DNA of 64,000 nt from assembly GCA_902768975.1 (NCBI GenBank), contig CACXMZ010000004.1, positions 62,001 to 126,000 of the forward strand, read 5' to 3'. Position numbers and translations under genes: made by a program. This document shows, piece after piece, positions 44,170 through 53,325 of the stretch (the first letter of the stretch is position 1; each line of letters opens with the position of its first letter). Source of the stretch: an uncultured Coriobacteriaceae bacterium (GTDB lineage: Bacteria > Actinomycetota > Coriobacteriia > Coriobacteriales > Eggerthellaceae). The notes under the pieces were generated by a model. That model saw only the letters and a list, made by a program, of their open reading frames with translations, had not been told where the DNA came from and did not search any database.

Positions 44170-47100
44170 ATGGCAGAACAGGACAACAAAAAAACGCACA
44201 CGACCAGCACCGATAGGCGCAATTTGTGGCTGCTTATCCTGACCACTTTGCTGGTCTTGGCATCCATCTTTGTGTTCACGCCCCCGCAAGAGCGTATCAA
44301 CCAGGGCTTGGACATTCAAGGTGGCCTTTCCGTGGTACTGCAGGCCGACGCGACAGACGGCAGCACTATCACCGAAGAAGCCATGGACGCGAGCCAGTCA
44401 ATTATTGAAAGCCGCGTGAACGCGCTTGGTGCTTCGGAAGCAACTGTGCAGCGCCAAGGCACGAACCAAATTCTTATCCAGATCCCTGGTCTTTCCGACA
44501 CGCAGGAAGCCCTCGACGCCATTGGGCGTACGGGTAATCTGGAATTTGCCCGCCTCGATTCCTTCACCGACGAAACGGTGAAAAATGACATCGACAGTGG
44601 TGCTATGTACAGCCAGGGTTACTACACCGACGACTTTGGCAACCAGTTCCCTTCGGGTGAAAGCACCGACTATACCGTTGAGTCGGGCATTTATACGCCC
44701 ATCGTAACCGGTGCCAATATCAACACGGTTAACGTGGACTTGGAAAACGGCATTGGGCCCAACTACGCGGTCGACATTACCCTCGACGCCGAAGGCACCC
44801 AGGCCTTTTCTGAAGCAAGCCGCGACCTGGTCGACGAACATGGCAAGATTGTCATCATCCTCGACGGCGTGGTGAATTCTGCGCCTGCCGTACAGTCGGT
44901 TATCGACAACGGCCGCGTGCAGATCACGGGCAACTACACCAAGGCTGAAGCCGACGCCCTGCGCACCGTGCTTGAAAGTGGTTCGCTGCCGGTAAGCTTT
45001 AGCTATGCACAGAGCCAGACTGTAGGCCCCACCCTCGGCCAGGACGCCCTGAAGAGCGGCGTGTTGGTAGCGGGCATTGGCCTTATTCTGGTTATGCTCT
45101 ATCTGCTGTTCTTCTACCGCGGGCTTGGTATGGTTACCGCAGGTGGCATGGCAGTTTTTGCCTGCTTGTATCTGGGTATTTTGGCCCTGCTTTCCCGCTT
45201 CGGGCTGTTTAGCCTTTCGCTTTCTGGTGTGGCTGGTATCGTGCTGACCATTGGTATGGCGGCCGACTCGTCCATCCTCACACTCGAACGTTTCCGCGAA
45301 GAAATTCGCTTTGGCCGCAGCGTGCGCGCCGCATCTATTACGGGCGTGCGTCACGGCATCATGACATCCATCGACGCCGACTTGGTGTCCTTGGTTACCG
45401 CCATCATGCTGTTCATCTTTGGTGCTTCGGGCGTCAAGGGCTTCGGCGTTACGCTGGCGTTGGGTATTTTGTGCGACATCCTTATGATGCTCATCTTCAA
45501 GGCGCCTACCATCCGCCTTCTTGCCCCGCGCGCCATTGCCAAGAACCCCGGTTTCTGGGGCATCAACGACTGCCTTTCTGCCACCGAGGTCTACCAGCAC
45601 CTGGCCGACCTTGAAGGTGAAACTGTTGAAACCACGGCTTCCGCTGAAGCCATTAGCACGAGCGACAACCGTGCGCTTGCCATTCGCAAGGCGGGTGCAG
45701 AAGGTGCCGCAGCGTGCGACGCCGTTTCAGGCATCAAGGGCCGCTTTATAAAGCACGACATCAACTTCCTGAAGTACCGCCATATTTTCCTGGGCCTTGC
45801 CGGTGCCGCCATGGTGCTTTCACTTGGCCTGATTGGCATTAAGGGTTTGAACCTGGGTATTGAATTCCAGGGCGGTACGTCCATCGACTTTACGAATACT
45901 GCTGAAATTACGCTCGACCAAATGCGCAGCGCCTTTAATGATGCGGGCGAACCCGACGCGGTTATTCAAACCACGGAAACCAACGGCGCACCGGGCTTCT
46001 TGGTGCGTATTACCCAGGACGACGCAGCGGCAGCAGCTGGTACGGCAGCCACCGTGTCTGAAGCACTCGGCCTTTCCACCGAAGCCTACGAGGTGAATAC
46101 CATTTCACCTGACTGGGGACCCACTATTGTGCGGGCCATGTTCTTGGCGCTACTCGTTTCGTTTATCGCCATCATTCTTTACATTACCGCGCGCTTCCGC
46201 GCCTTCAAGATGGGCGTTATTGCTGTTATCGTTCTTATCCACGACATCTTGTTCGTGGTGGGAATCTATGCGCTGTTTGGCCGCGAATTGAACCCCAATA
46301 CTATCGCGGCACTGCTTACCATCTTGGGTTATTCGCTTTACGACACGGTGGTTGTGTTCCATCGCATCGTTGACAATATGCAGTCATCTGAAATCAAGTG
46401 CACCTTCATGACTATGGCGAACCATTCGCTTAACCAGGTGCTCATTCGCTCCATTAATACGTCTATTACCTCGCTCATTCCCGTTGTCTTCATGCTGATC
46501 TTCGGTAGCGAAACGCTGAAGGACTTCGCCTTCGCCATGGTAATTGGCTTGTTCATTGGCTTCTATTCGTCCATTGCTATTGCGGTGCCGCTCTACGCCA
46601 TTTGGAAGAGCCGCGAACCCGAATACAAGCGCCTGGAAGCCAAGTATGGCACCGAAGTTGGCCGCTTCGAATTCGAACACGGTGCTTTGAGGTCCGGTCG
46701 CGCTAACGCGACGACCGAACGTGTCGACGCTGCGGCTTCCGCTGGCACCCAATCTGCCGTCGCCGCGAGCGGCTCACCTACCGAAGTAGGCTTCGCCTCC
46801 GCGGAAGGCGGCATCTCGGGCACCAGCGAAACCCTCGCTGGCTCTGTGTCTGCTAGTACGTCAACGCATGCTGCAACAGCCACGCTCACGGGTGCCCAGG
46901 CAGCCAAAGCCAAGCGTTCCAAGGAACGCAAGAAGCAAGCTGCCAAGATGGTGGAAGATGCTGCGCAGAAGAAGCGCGTTGCCACCCCTGAAGTGCGCAT
47001 TGTCGACCAGGAAAAGTTTGAGGCTTCAACGGCGCCAGAGCCAGAAGCTCCTAAGCGTGGGGCAGGGCGCTATTCCGATGCGAACCGTGCTGCCGCTGCG

Positions 47101-47319
47101 CTGCAGGCAGAAGAGCTGGAAGCCCTGCGCGAAAGCAACGCCAATCTGGACGACGAAATGGCTTCCGCTGCTGCTTTGGCAGAAGCCTTTGAAGCTGAAG
47201 AAACGGCTGCTGAACGTGCCGAGCGCATGCGCCAGATTGAACGTGCTGAACAAGCCGCGCGCGACAAGGCCAAGGCCGCTGCTCGCCGCGAAAAGCGCAA
47301 GCGCAACACCAACAAGTAG
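44170..47319 (+). CDS. secDF: Fused preprotein translocase SecDF with long C-terminal tail
   Basis: 1049 aa. SecD half about residues 1-470 (span 1, GLDIQGGLSVVLQAD, P1 domain, GMAADSSILTLERFREEIRF in span 4 with the conserved Asp); linker about 470-520; SecF half about 520-830 (LGIEFQGGTSIDFT, then LTILGYSLYDTVVVFHRIVD, where Tyr and His replace the usual Asn and Asp). A tail of about 215 residues is Ala/Ser rich then Lys/Glu/Arg rich with coiled-coil character. SecDF uses proton motive force to pull secreted proteins. AGAAGGAAAAG precedes the ATG. Confidence 0.95.
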   Translation: MAEQDNKKTHTTSTDRRNLWLLILTTLLVLASIFVFTPPQERINQGLDIQGGLSVVLQADATDGSTITEEAMDASQSIIESRVNALGASEATVQRQGTNQILIQIPGLSDTQEALDAIGRTGNLEFARLDSFTDETVKNDIDSGAMYSQGYYTDDFGNQFPSGESTDYTVESGIYTPIVTGANINTVNVDLENGIGPNYAVDITLDAEGTQAFSEASRDLVDEHGKIVIILDGVVNSAPAVQSVIDNGRVQITGNYTKAEADALRTVLESGSLPVSFSYAQSQTVGPTLGQDALKSGVLVAGIGLILVMLYLLFFYRGLGMVTAGGMAVFACLYLGILALLSRFGLFSLSLSGVAGIVLTIGMAADSSILTLERFREEIRFGRSVRAASITGVRHGIMTSIDADLVSLVTAIMLFIFGASGVKGFGVTLALGILCDILMMLIFKAPTIRLLAPRAIAKNPGFWGINDCLSATEVYQHLADLEGETVETTASAEAISTSDNRALAIRKAGAEGAAACDAVSGIKGRFIKHDINFLKYRHIFLGLAGAAMVLSLGLIGIKGLNLGIEFQGGTSIDFTNTAEITLDQMRSAFNDAGEPDAVIQTTETNGAPGFLVRITQDDAAAAAGTAATVSEALGLSTEAYEVNTISPDWGPTIVRAMFLALLVSFIAIILYITARFRAFKMGVIAVIVLIHDILFVVGIYALFGRELNPNTIAALLTILGYSLYDTVVVFHRIVDNMQSSEIKCTFMTMANHSLNQVLIRSINTSITSLIPVVFMLIFGSETLKDFAFAMVIGLFIGFYSSIAIAVPLYAIWKSREPEYKRLEAKYGTEVGRFEFEHGALRSGRANATTERVDAAASAGTQSAVAASGSPTEVGFASAEGGISGTSETLAGSVSASTSTHAATATLTGAQAAKAKRSKERKKQAAKMVEDAAQKKRVATPEVRIVDQEKFEASTAPEPEAPKRGAGRYSDANRAAAALQAEELEALRESNANLDDEMASAAALAEAFEAEETAAERAERMRQIERAEQAARDKAKAAARREKRKRNTNK

Positions 47320-47327
47320 TGGTATGT

Positions 47328-47361
47328 AAGGCGCGTCCGGGGAGGGGCGCGCCTTGTTTTT
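47328..47361 (+). terminator. Intrinsic terminator after secDF
   Basis: Stem AAGGCGCG (47328-47335) / CGCGCCTT (47348-47355) with a 12-base loop, followed by GTTTTT. It lies a few bases after the secDF stop at 47319. Confidence 0.85.
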
Positions 47362-47460
47362 GACTATGTGCCCACGGTGGCAAGCCGCCAGCCGACTAAT
47401 AACGGCAATAAGCGGCGCAAGTAGTATAGAGTCGTTTGAGTTTTAAGGTTGTGAGGTCTT

Positions 47461-47784
47461 ATGGTACGTGAAGGTTCAGCCCCCAATTTTTGCCCGCCCG
47501 TTGAAGAAGGCATAGTCTTTACCTTTGCCGACGAAAATGACGACCTGGTCAACCTGGAATTCTTGGGGCTCGTGCTTATTGGCGAAGCCCGCTATGGCTT
47601 TTTCTTTCCGGTAACCGAAGACGCCCCCGCCACTAGTTCGGGCGAAGTGGTGGTGTTGGAAGTTACCGACCTGGACGAAGAAGGCCAGCCCGACAGTTTC
47701 GAGTTGGTGGACGACGAAGCCATTGCTGCTACCGCCTGGGAAGCCTTCAAAGAAGCTACGAAAGACCTCTACGACTTCGAATAA
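47461..47784 (+). CDS. DUF1292 family protein
   Basis: 107 aa. The DUF1292 core is seen in IVFTFADENDDLVNLEFLGL, YGFFFPVTED and VVVLEVTDLDEEGQPDSFEL. Small acidic cytoplasmic protein, common next to yrrK-yrzB in Firmicutes; function unknown. It is separated from secDF by a terminator and has its own TATAGA-like -10 near 47424. A separate promoter region and riboswitch follow. Confidence 0.8.
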   Translation: MVREGSAPNFCPPVEEGIVFTFADENDDLVNLEFLGLVLIGEARYGFFFPVTEDAPATSSGEVVVLEVTDLDEEGQPDSFELVDDEAIAATAWEAFKEATKDLYDFE

Positions 47785-47865
47785 AGCCAGGCCAGTTGTT
47801 TTCTTTAAGCCTGCGCTACCTTGCCAAATAGGGCGACTAGTCGTATAGTTCCAAGCTATGAATTC

Positions 47866-48018
47866 TGTTTCAGGGCGGGGTGAGATTCCCCACTGGCGGT
47901 AGAGCGGTGCAGGTGCCAAGCCTGCAAACCGAAAAGTCCGCGACCTTGGGCCGTGTGCCTAGGCTGACTTGGGTTAGATTCCCAGACCAACGGTTATAGT
48001 CCGGATGGAAGAGGCAGG
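47866..48018 (+). promoter_or_regulatory. FMN (RFN) riboswitch
   Basis: The RFN element is easily recognised: CAGGGCGGGGTGAGATTCCC (47871-47890), CACTGGCGGTAGAGC, a variable helix GCAGGTGCCAAGCCTGC, AGTCCGCGACC (47935-47945), a helix GGTTAGATTCCCAGACC, and the closing AGTCCGGATGGAAGAGGCAG (47999-48018). When FMN is bound it should switch the downstream riboflavin transporter off. A T-run TTTTTCTTTTC at 48099-48109 may belong to the expression platform. TATAGT at about 47844 is a possible -10. Confidence 0.95.
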
Positions 48019-48161
48019 GTTTCCGCAGTGCGGTGTTTATGAAGCATGGTCGCAGCGGCAACTTAAGGTGAGCCTGTATGAAGAAGAATTCATGCGGGCG
48101 TTTTTCTTTTCTGGCGAAAAACGATTCCGAAAGACGGGCCAGGAAGAAAAGGAGTTGTGCT

Positions 48162-48743
48162 ATGTCGGCTGCAACACAAAACTACGTGAATACGAACCGG
48201 TGGGACACGCGCACCCTGGTAACCATGGCGCTCATGTGTGCCATTAGCGTGCTTTTAAGCTTCATTGAAACGCCTCCACTGTTTGCAGGCGGCTTCTTAA
48301 AGCTGGACGTTTCGCTCACGCCTGCCATGGTGGTGGGCTTTGCCTATGGTCCGGGTGCGGGCGTCCTGGTGGGCGTGGTTGCTGCACTCGTTCACGGCAT
48401 GTTTACGGGCAATTGGGTAGGGGCGCTTATGAACATTATTGTTGCGGCAGCCTATATTTACCCAGCGTGCGCCATTTACAAACACAAGCACACCTTTACT
48501 GGCGCTGTTATTGGTTTGGTGGTAGCAACCATTGTGCAGGTAGTGGTGGCCGTGGTGGCCAACTTGGTCATTGACCCCATCTTCTATGGTTACCCCTTCG
48601 ACGCAGTGGTTGAACTTATTGCCCCGGCGCTCATTCCTTTCAACATCATTAAGGGCGTCGTGAATGGTGCCTTGACCCTTCTGGTATACAAGAGCATTTC
48701 AAACCTCATAACACCGAAAAAAGACCAGGTGAAAGGCCTCTAG
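48162..48743 (+). CDS. ribU: Riboflavin ECF transporter S component RibU
   Basis: 193 aa from the ATG at 48162 (GGAG at 48151-48154). About six membrane spans. RibU-like features: FIETPPLFAGGFLKLDVSLT near residue 42, ALVHGMFTGNWVGALMN, and ELIAPALIPFNIIKGVVNGA. An FMN riboswitch directly upstream supports riboflavin as ligand. The energising ATPases and EcfT are encoded just downstream in the same direction. Confidence 0.93.
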   Translation: MSAATQNYVNTNRWDTRTLVTMALMCAISVLLSFIETPPLFAGGFLKLDVSLTPAMVVGFAYGPGAGVLVGVVAALVHGMFTGNWVGALMNIIVAAAYIYPACAIYKHKHTFTGAVIGLVVATIVQVVVAVVANLVIDPIFYGYPFDAVVELIAPALIPFNIIKGVVNGALTLLVYKSISNLITPKKDQVKGL

Positions 48744-48800
48744 CTTAACGTGGGTAAAGCTCCTAGGCAACGGCCGGTTTCGAGATAAACGAGCGGAAAT

Positions 48801-49628
48801 ATGATTGATTTCAAAGACGTGCGATTTACTTACGACGGGCAGCAGTACGCCCTCGACGGAGTGAACTTGCATATAGAACCAGGTTCCTTTGTGTGCATTC
48901 TGGGCGGGAATGGCAGTGGTAAGTCGACGCTTGCCAAACATATTAATGCCTTGCTTCTGCCCGACGGCGGCACGGTTACCGTCCTGGACAAGAAAACAAG
49001 CGACCCCGAAAACACTTTCTTCATTCGCAGTAACGCGGGCATGGTGTTTCAAAACCCCGACGACCAGTTGGTAGCAAGCCTTATCGAAAATGACGTGGCC
49101 TTTGGCCCGGAAAACCTGGGCGTCCCTGCACCCGAGTTGCGCGAACGCGTGACCGAAGCACTGCGTGCAGTAGGCCTTCAGGGCTTCGAAAAAAAGGAAA
49201 CAGCCGCTCTTTCGGGTGGGCAGAAGCAGCGCGTGGCTATTGCGGGCATGTTGGCCATGCAGCCCCAGATTCTGGTGCTCGACGAAGCTAGTGCCATGCT
49301 CGACCCGCGCGGTCGTGCGGGCCTTATGCGCGTGTGCAAGGAACTCAACGAAGCGGGCATGACCATCGTCATGATTACTCACTTTATGGAAGAAGCAGCC
49401 GCCGCCGACGTGGTGCATGTCCTTAGTGGGGGCAAGATTGCCCTTTCGGGCACGCCTGAATATGTGCTCGGCCAGGTTGAAGTCATGGAAGATCTTTCGC
49501 TCGACATTCCTTTCGCGGCGCGCGTGTCGCACGACTTGCGTGCTGCTGGCCTGCCCCTTGCCATGCACGTGGACGAAACGGGCTTGGTAAACGACCTTAG
49601 CCGCCTGTTGAAAGGCGGTGCCCAATGA
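48801..49628 (+). CDS. ecfA1: ECF transporter ATPase EcfA1
   Basis: 275 aa. Walker A LGGNGSGKSTLAKHINALLL, Q-loop FQNPDDQLVASLIENDVAFG, signature AALSGGQKQRVAIAGM, and Walker B ILVLDEASAMLDPRGR. The Q-loop pair NPDDQ is typical of EcfA. It overlaps ecfA2 by 4 bp and forms an ATPase pair with it to drive RibU and possibly other S components. Confidence 0.94.
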   Translation: MIDFKDVRFTYDGQQYALDGVNLHIEPGSFVCILGGNGSGKSTLAKHINALLLPDGGTVTVLDKKTSDPENTFFIRSNAGMVFQNPDDQLVASLIENDVAFGPENLGVPAPELRERVTEALRAVGLQGFEKKETAALSGGQKQRVAIAGMLAMQPQILVLDEASAMLDPRGRAGLMRVCKELNEAGMTIVMITHFMEEAAAADVVHVLSGGKIALSGTPEYVLGQVEVMEDLSLDIPFAARVSHDLRAAGLPLAMHVDETGLVNDLSRLLKGGAQ

Positions 49629-50554
49629 TAGAGTTCAAGAACGTGTGGTATTCCTACGATTCGCACGAAGCCAACAAGGCCGAAGGTGGCAAAGAAACCA
49701 AAGGGGCCTCTAAAACCCAGGCCGACTGGGGTAACGCGCCCGACTCGCCTTGGGCACTCGAAGACATTTCCTTTGCGGTGCAAAAAGGCGAATTCATTGG
49801 CATTGCGGGCCACACGGGCAGTGGCAAGAGCACGCTCGTGCAGCATATGAATGGCTTGCTTGTGCCCACGCGTGGCCAGGTGCTGGTGGACGGGGTAGAC
49901 ATCGCAAACAGGCAAGCTGCGGCTGATGCGCGCCGGCATGTTGGCCTGGTCTTTCAGTACCCAGAGCATCAGCTTTTTGCTGCCAGCGTGTACGAAGATG
50001 TTGCCTTTGGTCCGCGCAATATGGGTATGCCAGAAAACGAAATGGACAGTATCGTGCGTGAAGCGCTCGAACTGGTCGACCTGGACTTTGAAGCCCTGCG
50101 TGACGTGAGCCCCTTTGAACTTTCGGGCGGGCAACAGCGCCGCGTGGCACTGGCGGGCGTGCTTGCCATGCGCCCATCCACGCTTATCTTGGACGAACCT
50201 GCCGCTGGCCTCGACCCTGCGGCTCGTCGTGAATTGCTTGCCTTGGTGCGGCGCCTGCACACGGAACTGAATGCAACCATTGTGCTTATTTCCCACAACA
50301 TGGACGACCTTGCCCAGTTGTGCGACCGCATTCTGGTGCTCAATAAAGGCCGCGTGCATGCCTTTGGCGAACCTGCACGCGTTTTTATGGATTCCGCTGC
50401 CATGAAAAACATTGGCCTTGGCGTGCCGAGCGCCCAACGCCTTGCCAACCTGCTCAAGGAACAAGGTTTGTTCCTGCCAGTTCCTTCAAGCGGGCTCTTC
50501 ACACCAGAAAGTCTGGTTGAAACCCTGGTTAAAGCCTATAAGGAAGGCATCTAG
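49625..50554 (+). CDS. ecfA2: ECF transporter ATPase EcfA2
   Basis: 309 aa. Walker A AGHTGSGKSTLVQHMNGLLV, Q-loop FQYPEHQLFAASVYEDVAFG, signature FELSGGQQRRVALAGVLAM, Walker B LILDEPAAGLDPAARRE. An insertion of about 25 residues, Lys/Gly/Ala rich, separates the first two strands (after HEANKAE) and is unusual. It follows ecfA1 with a 4-bp overlap and precedes ecfT by 3 bp. Confidence 0.94.
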   Translation: MIEFKNVWYSYDSHEANKAEGGKETKGASKTQADWGNAPDSPWALEDISFAVQKGEFIGIAGHTGSGKSTLVQHMNGLLVPTRGQVLVDGVDIANRQAAADARRHVGLVFQYPEHQLFAASVYEDVAFGPRNMGMPENEMDSIVREALELVDLDFEALRDVSPFELSGGQQRRVALAGVLAMRPSTLILDEPAAGLDPAARRELLALVRRLHTELNATIVLISHNMDDLAQLCDRILVLNKGRVHAFGEPARVFMDSAAMKNIGLGVPSAQRLANLLKEQGLFLPVPSSGLFTPESLVETLVKAYKEGI

Positions 50555-50557
50555 TAG

Positions 50558-51364
50558 ATGGCGCAGTCGGCACTTTTCGGGCGTTACTGGCCAGGCGAAA
50601 GCCCCATCCATGCGCTGGACCCCCGCATGAAATTGACAGGTGTGGTCATTGCTATGGTGGCTATCTTTTTGGCGCAGGGCTACGCCGCCCTGGGCGTGGC
50701 CGCCCTCTTCGTTGCCGCTTTTTTCATTGTTGCGCGCATTCCCTTTGGGCAAGCGTTTAAGTCCATTGCCCCGCTGCTGTTTATTGTATTGCTGACGGCA
50801 TTCTTAAATCTGTTTTTCATTCAGAGTGGGGAAGTGTATGCCCAGGCAGGACCCTTCGTTATTTCGCAGGGTGGTATCGATTCGGCCATCTTTCTCAGTA
50901 TTCGCCTCACCTTGCTGCTGCTTTGTGCAAGCTTGCTTACGCTTACTACTACGAGCATCGACCTGACGGATGCCTTCGAGTCTATGCTTGGGCCCTTTGC
51001 GCGTTTTGGTTTTCCGGCGCACGAGTTCGCCATGGTTATGGGTATTGCCCTGCGTTTCTTGCCGCAATTCATGGACGAACTGCGCACCATTCGTGCTGCC
51101 CAGCTTTCCCGTGGGGCCCACGTGAGCGCCAATCCCTTCCATGGCGGCCTGCAGGGCCTTTCGAGCCTTATGGTGCCCCTGTTTACGAGTGCGTTTCGCC
51201 ATGCGGAAACCTTGAGCAACGGCATGGATGCGCGCTGCTACCATGGCGGCACTGGGCGAACGCGCTTGGACCCGCTCGCGTTTTCCACGCGCGACCTCGC
51301 AGGCATCGTCATCCTGCTCCTTATGGTCGCCTGCGTCGTCGCCACCAACTTTCTCGTGCGCTAA
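50558..51364 (+). CDS. ecfT: ECF transporter membrane component EcfT
   Basis: 268 aa with about five membrane spans. The two ATPase-coupling helices are recognised by TIRAAQLSRGAHVSANPF and HAETLSNGMDARCYHGG, the Ala-Arg-Gly type motifs of EcfT. It bridges EcfA1/A2 and the S component. It is the last gene of the ribU-ecfA1-ecfA2-ecfT cluster. Confidence 0.92.
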   Translation: MAQSALFGRYWPGESPIHALDPRMKLTGVVIAMVAIFLAQGYAALGVAALFVAAFFIVARIPFGQAFKSIAPLLFIVLLTAFLNLFFIQSGEVYAQAGPFVISQGGIDSAIFLSIRLTLLLLCASLLTLTTTSIDLTDAFESMLGPFARFGFPAHEFAMVMGIALRFLPQFMDELRTIRAAQLSRGAHVSANPFHGGLQGLSSLMVPLFTSAFRHAETLSNGMDARCYHGGTGRTRLDPLAFSTRDLAGIVILLLMVACVVATNFLVR

Positions 51365-51365
51365 C

Positions 51366-51394
51366 AAAAAGAGGGGCCGGAGCCCCTCGTTGTT
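51366..51394. terminator. Bidirectional terminator between ecfT and the AGCS gene
   Basis: Stem GAGGGGC (51371-51377) / GCCCCTC (51382-51388) with loop CGGA. On the minus strand it is followed by TTTTTG, so it mainly ends the AGCS gene; on the plus strand the tail is only GTTGTTG, a weaker stop for ecfT. Confidence 0.8.
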
Positions 51395-51408
51395 GCATTG
51401 AAAACTCA

Positions 51409-52935
51409 CTAGAGGCTTGCGCCGCGGGTCCATTCAGGAATTTCCGATGTGTCGATTTCTTCGATGTTGCCATCGTAGATGTAGTGCTGTGTTTCCTTGG
51501 AAATGACGTTCGCAAGAGCCCACATGGCTATAACGTTGGGAACAACCATGAGGCCATTCATGATGTCGGCGAAGTCCCATACGGCAGATGCCAGGGCGGC
51601 AGAACCACCAATCGCACCCAGAATAATGAAGACCAGGAAGAGTGCCTGGTAGGGGCGCTTGGCGCGTTCGCCCAGCAGGTAGGTGACTACGCGGTCGCCG
51701 TACCAAGACCAACCGATCATGGTAGTGAAGCTAAACAGCACCATACCCACAATAAGTACCAGTGGTCCAAGTACGGGAATCTGGTTGAAGGCCGTGGTAG
51801 TGAGCACGAGACCCTTGGTGAAGCCTTCGCCCAATGAAGGATTGTTGGCAGTTGCGGCCGCAACCACGCTTGCGTCGGGCGTACCACCTACGGCAAGGGT
51901 GTTCGTAACTTGGTAAGCCGCTGAAAGGTCGGGGTTAGCAAGGATGGTGGTAAGCAGCGTGAGGGCTGTCATGAGGCAGATAACAACCGTGTCCCAGAAA
52001 GCACCACTCATAATAACCAGGCTCTGGCGGGCAGGGTTCTTGGACGCACCATTGGCAGCAGCCAGCGGGGCAGACCCCATGCCGCTTTCGTTGGAAAACA
52101 GACCGCGTGCGGCACCAAAGCGAATGGCTTGCATAACCGCAAAGCCTACGCCGCCACCGACCATGGCCTGCGGGCTGAAAGCGCACACCACAATCCACTG
52201 CAGGGCAGGTACGAGGTAAGCGCCATTCATAGCAATAATGAAGAAGCAGCACACTACATAGAACAAGGCCATGAAGGGCACAACTTTTTCGCACACGCGG
52301 GAAATGGACTTAATGCCGCCAAAGATAACCAGGCCTACGAACAGGGCGGTTGCTACACCTATAGCCCAGATGGGAACACCAGGAATGTACTGGTCGACAA
52401 TACCGCACACGCTGTTGGACTGCACAGCGCCGCCAATACCAAAGGAGGCGAGGGCGGTAAACAGGGCGAACAGGAAGGCAACAATCTTGGCCCAACCCTT
52501 GCCTTCAAAGCCGCGCTCAAGCGCAAACATGGCGCCACCGAGCATGTCGCCATTCTTGTCCTTCACGCGGTACTTCATGGCAATAAAGGTTTCGGCATAC
52601 TTGGTGGCAATGCCCAGTATGCCAATGATCCACATCCAGAACACGGCACCCGGGCCACCGCTGACGATGGCGGTTGCCACGCCCACAATGTTGCCAGTAC
52701 CAATGGTGGCAGAAAGTGTGGTGGTCAGCGCGCCAAACTGGCTAATATTGCCTTCGGCTTCTTCGTCATGCGTAAGCGAAAGCTTGATAGCCGTGCCAAT
52801 CTTACGCTGGATAAACTTCGTGCGAATGGTCATATACAAATGCGTACCAACCAGCACGATAATAAGCGGCCAAGACCACAGCCAGCCGTCTATAGAGCTA
52901 ATAACGCCACCAATACTTTCAATTAAGCCTTCCAC
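51409..52935 (-). CDS. Sodium:alanine/glycine symporter (AGCS family)
   Basis: 508 aa from the GTG at 52935, chosen because GGAGG lies five bases upstream; a TTG at 52947 would overlap this site. About 11 spans. Family signatures: ISQFGALTTTLSATIGTGNI (Na+ and substrate site), GPGAVFWMWIIGILGIATKY, SNESGMGSAPLAAANG and FSFTTMIGWSWYGDR. It takes up alanine or glycine with sodium. It is convergent with ecfT, with the terminator between. Upstream of it the accessory island begins. Confidence 0.93.
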   Translation of the reverse strand: MEGLIESIGGVISSIDGWLWSWPLIIVLVGTHLYMTIRTKFIQRKIGTAIKLSLTHDEEAEGNISQFGALTTTLSATIGTGNIVGVATAIVSGGPGAVFWMWIIGILGIATKYAETFIAMKYRVKDKNGDMLGGAMFALERGFEGKGWAKIVAFLFALFTALASFGIGGAVQSNSVCGIVDQYIPGVPIWAIGVATALFVGLVIFGGIKSISRVCEKVVPFMALFYVVCCFFIIAMNGAYLVPALQWIVVCAFSPQAMVGGGVGFAVMQAIRFGAARGLFSNESGMGSAPLAAANGASKNPARQSLVIMSGAFWDTVVICLMTALTLLTTILANPDLSAAYQVTNTLAVGGTPDASVVAAATANNPSLGEGFTKGLVLTTTAFNQIPVLGPLVLIVGMVLFSFTTMIGWSWYGDRVVTYLLGERAKRPYQALFLVFIILGAIGGSAALASAVWDFADIMNGLMVVPNVIAMWALANVISKETQHYIYDGNIEEIDTSEIPEWTRGASL

Positions 52936-53030
52936 AATGTCCTCCAATTCACCCTTTTAGGAATACGCTACAGCGCAGTAGTGTGATAGCAATGCAGCAT
53001 TATACGCGAGATTAGCCCCTAGATTGCTGA

Positions 53031-53306
53031 CATCTTGCCGGCACCGAGGGCAAGACATCCATTGCGGTCAACGCAGAAGGCCAGGACTTAAGCGGCTACA
53101 AGCGGGTCCTCTTCCCGGCCACTGTGGCTTCCGTCACGACGCCGCCTGCAGGGAAGAGCCTTCCCTGCACTGGCAAGCCCCAGGAGCTGGCGGTGGCGGG
53201 CGTAGCCAGCGGCGCCGTGCCATACGCGGCTCCCATAGCCACAACTCTCGTGGCCCTTGCCGCTGCGGCACTCGCGCTCGCGGTCCGCAAGCGCACGCGC
53301 GACTAG
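53031..53306 (+). pseudogene. C-terminal remnant of an LPxTG surface protein
   Basis: An open frame with no proper start runs from after a TGA at 53028 to a TAG at 53304-53306. It encodes TSIAVNAEGQDLSGYKRVLF, then a sorting signal: LPCTG at about residue 51, a hydrophobic stretch (TTLVALAAAALALAV) and the basic tail RKRTRD. This is the classic C-terminus of a sortase-anchored protein, with the N-terminal part missing. The bases upstream to 52936 hold no recognisable gene. Confidence 0.7.
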
Positions 53307-53325
53307 GCGAAAGACCGCAGGCTAT

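Noticed and set aside
44398-45600. 400-codon minus-strand frame within secDF
   Set aside because: Antisense shadow; composition is not protein-like, and secDF accounts for the conservation.
48078-48161. Upstream ATG at 48078 as the ribU start
   Set aside because: It lies in the riboswitch expression region and has no fitting ribosome site; the ATG at 48162 has GGAG and starts at the usual position of the family.
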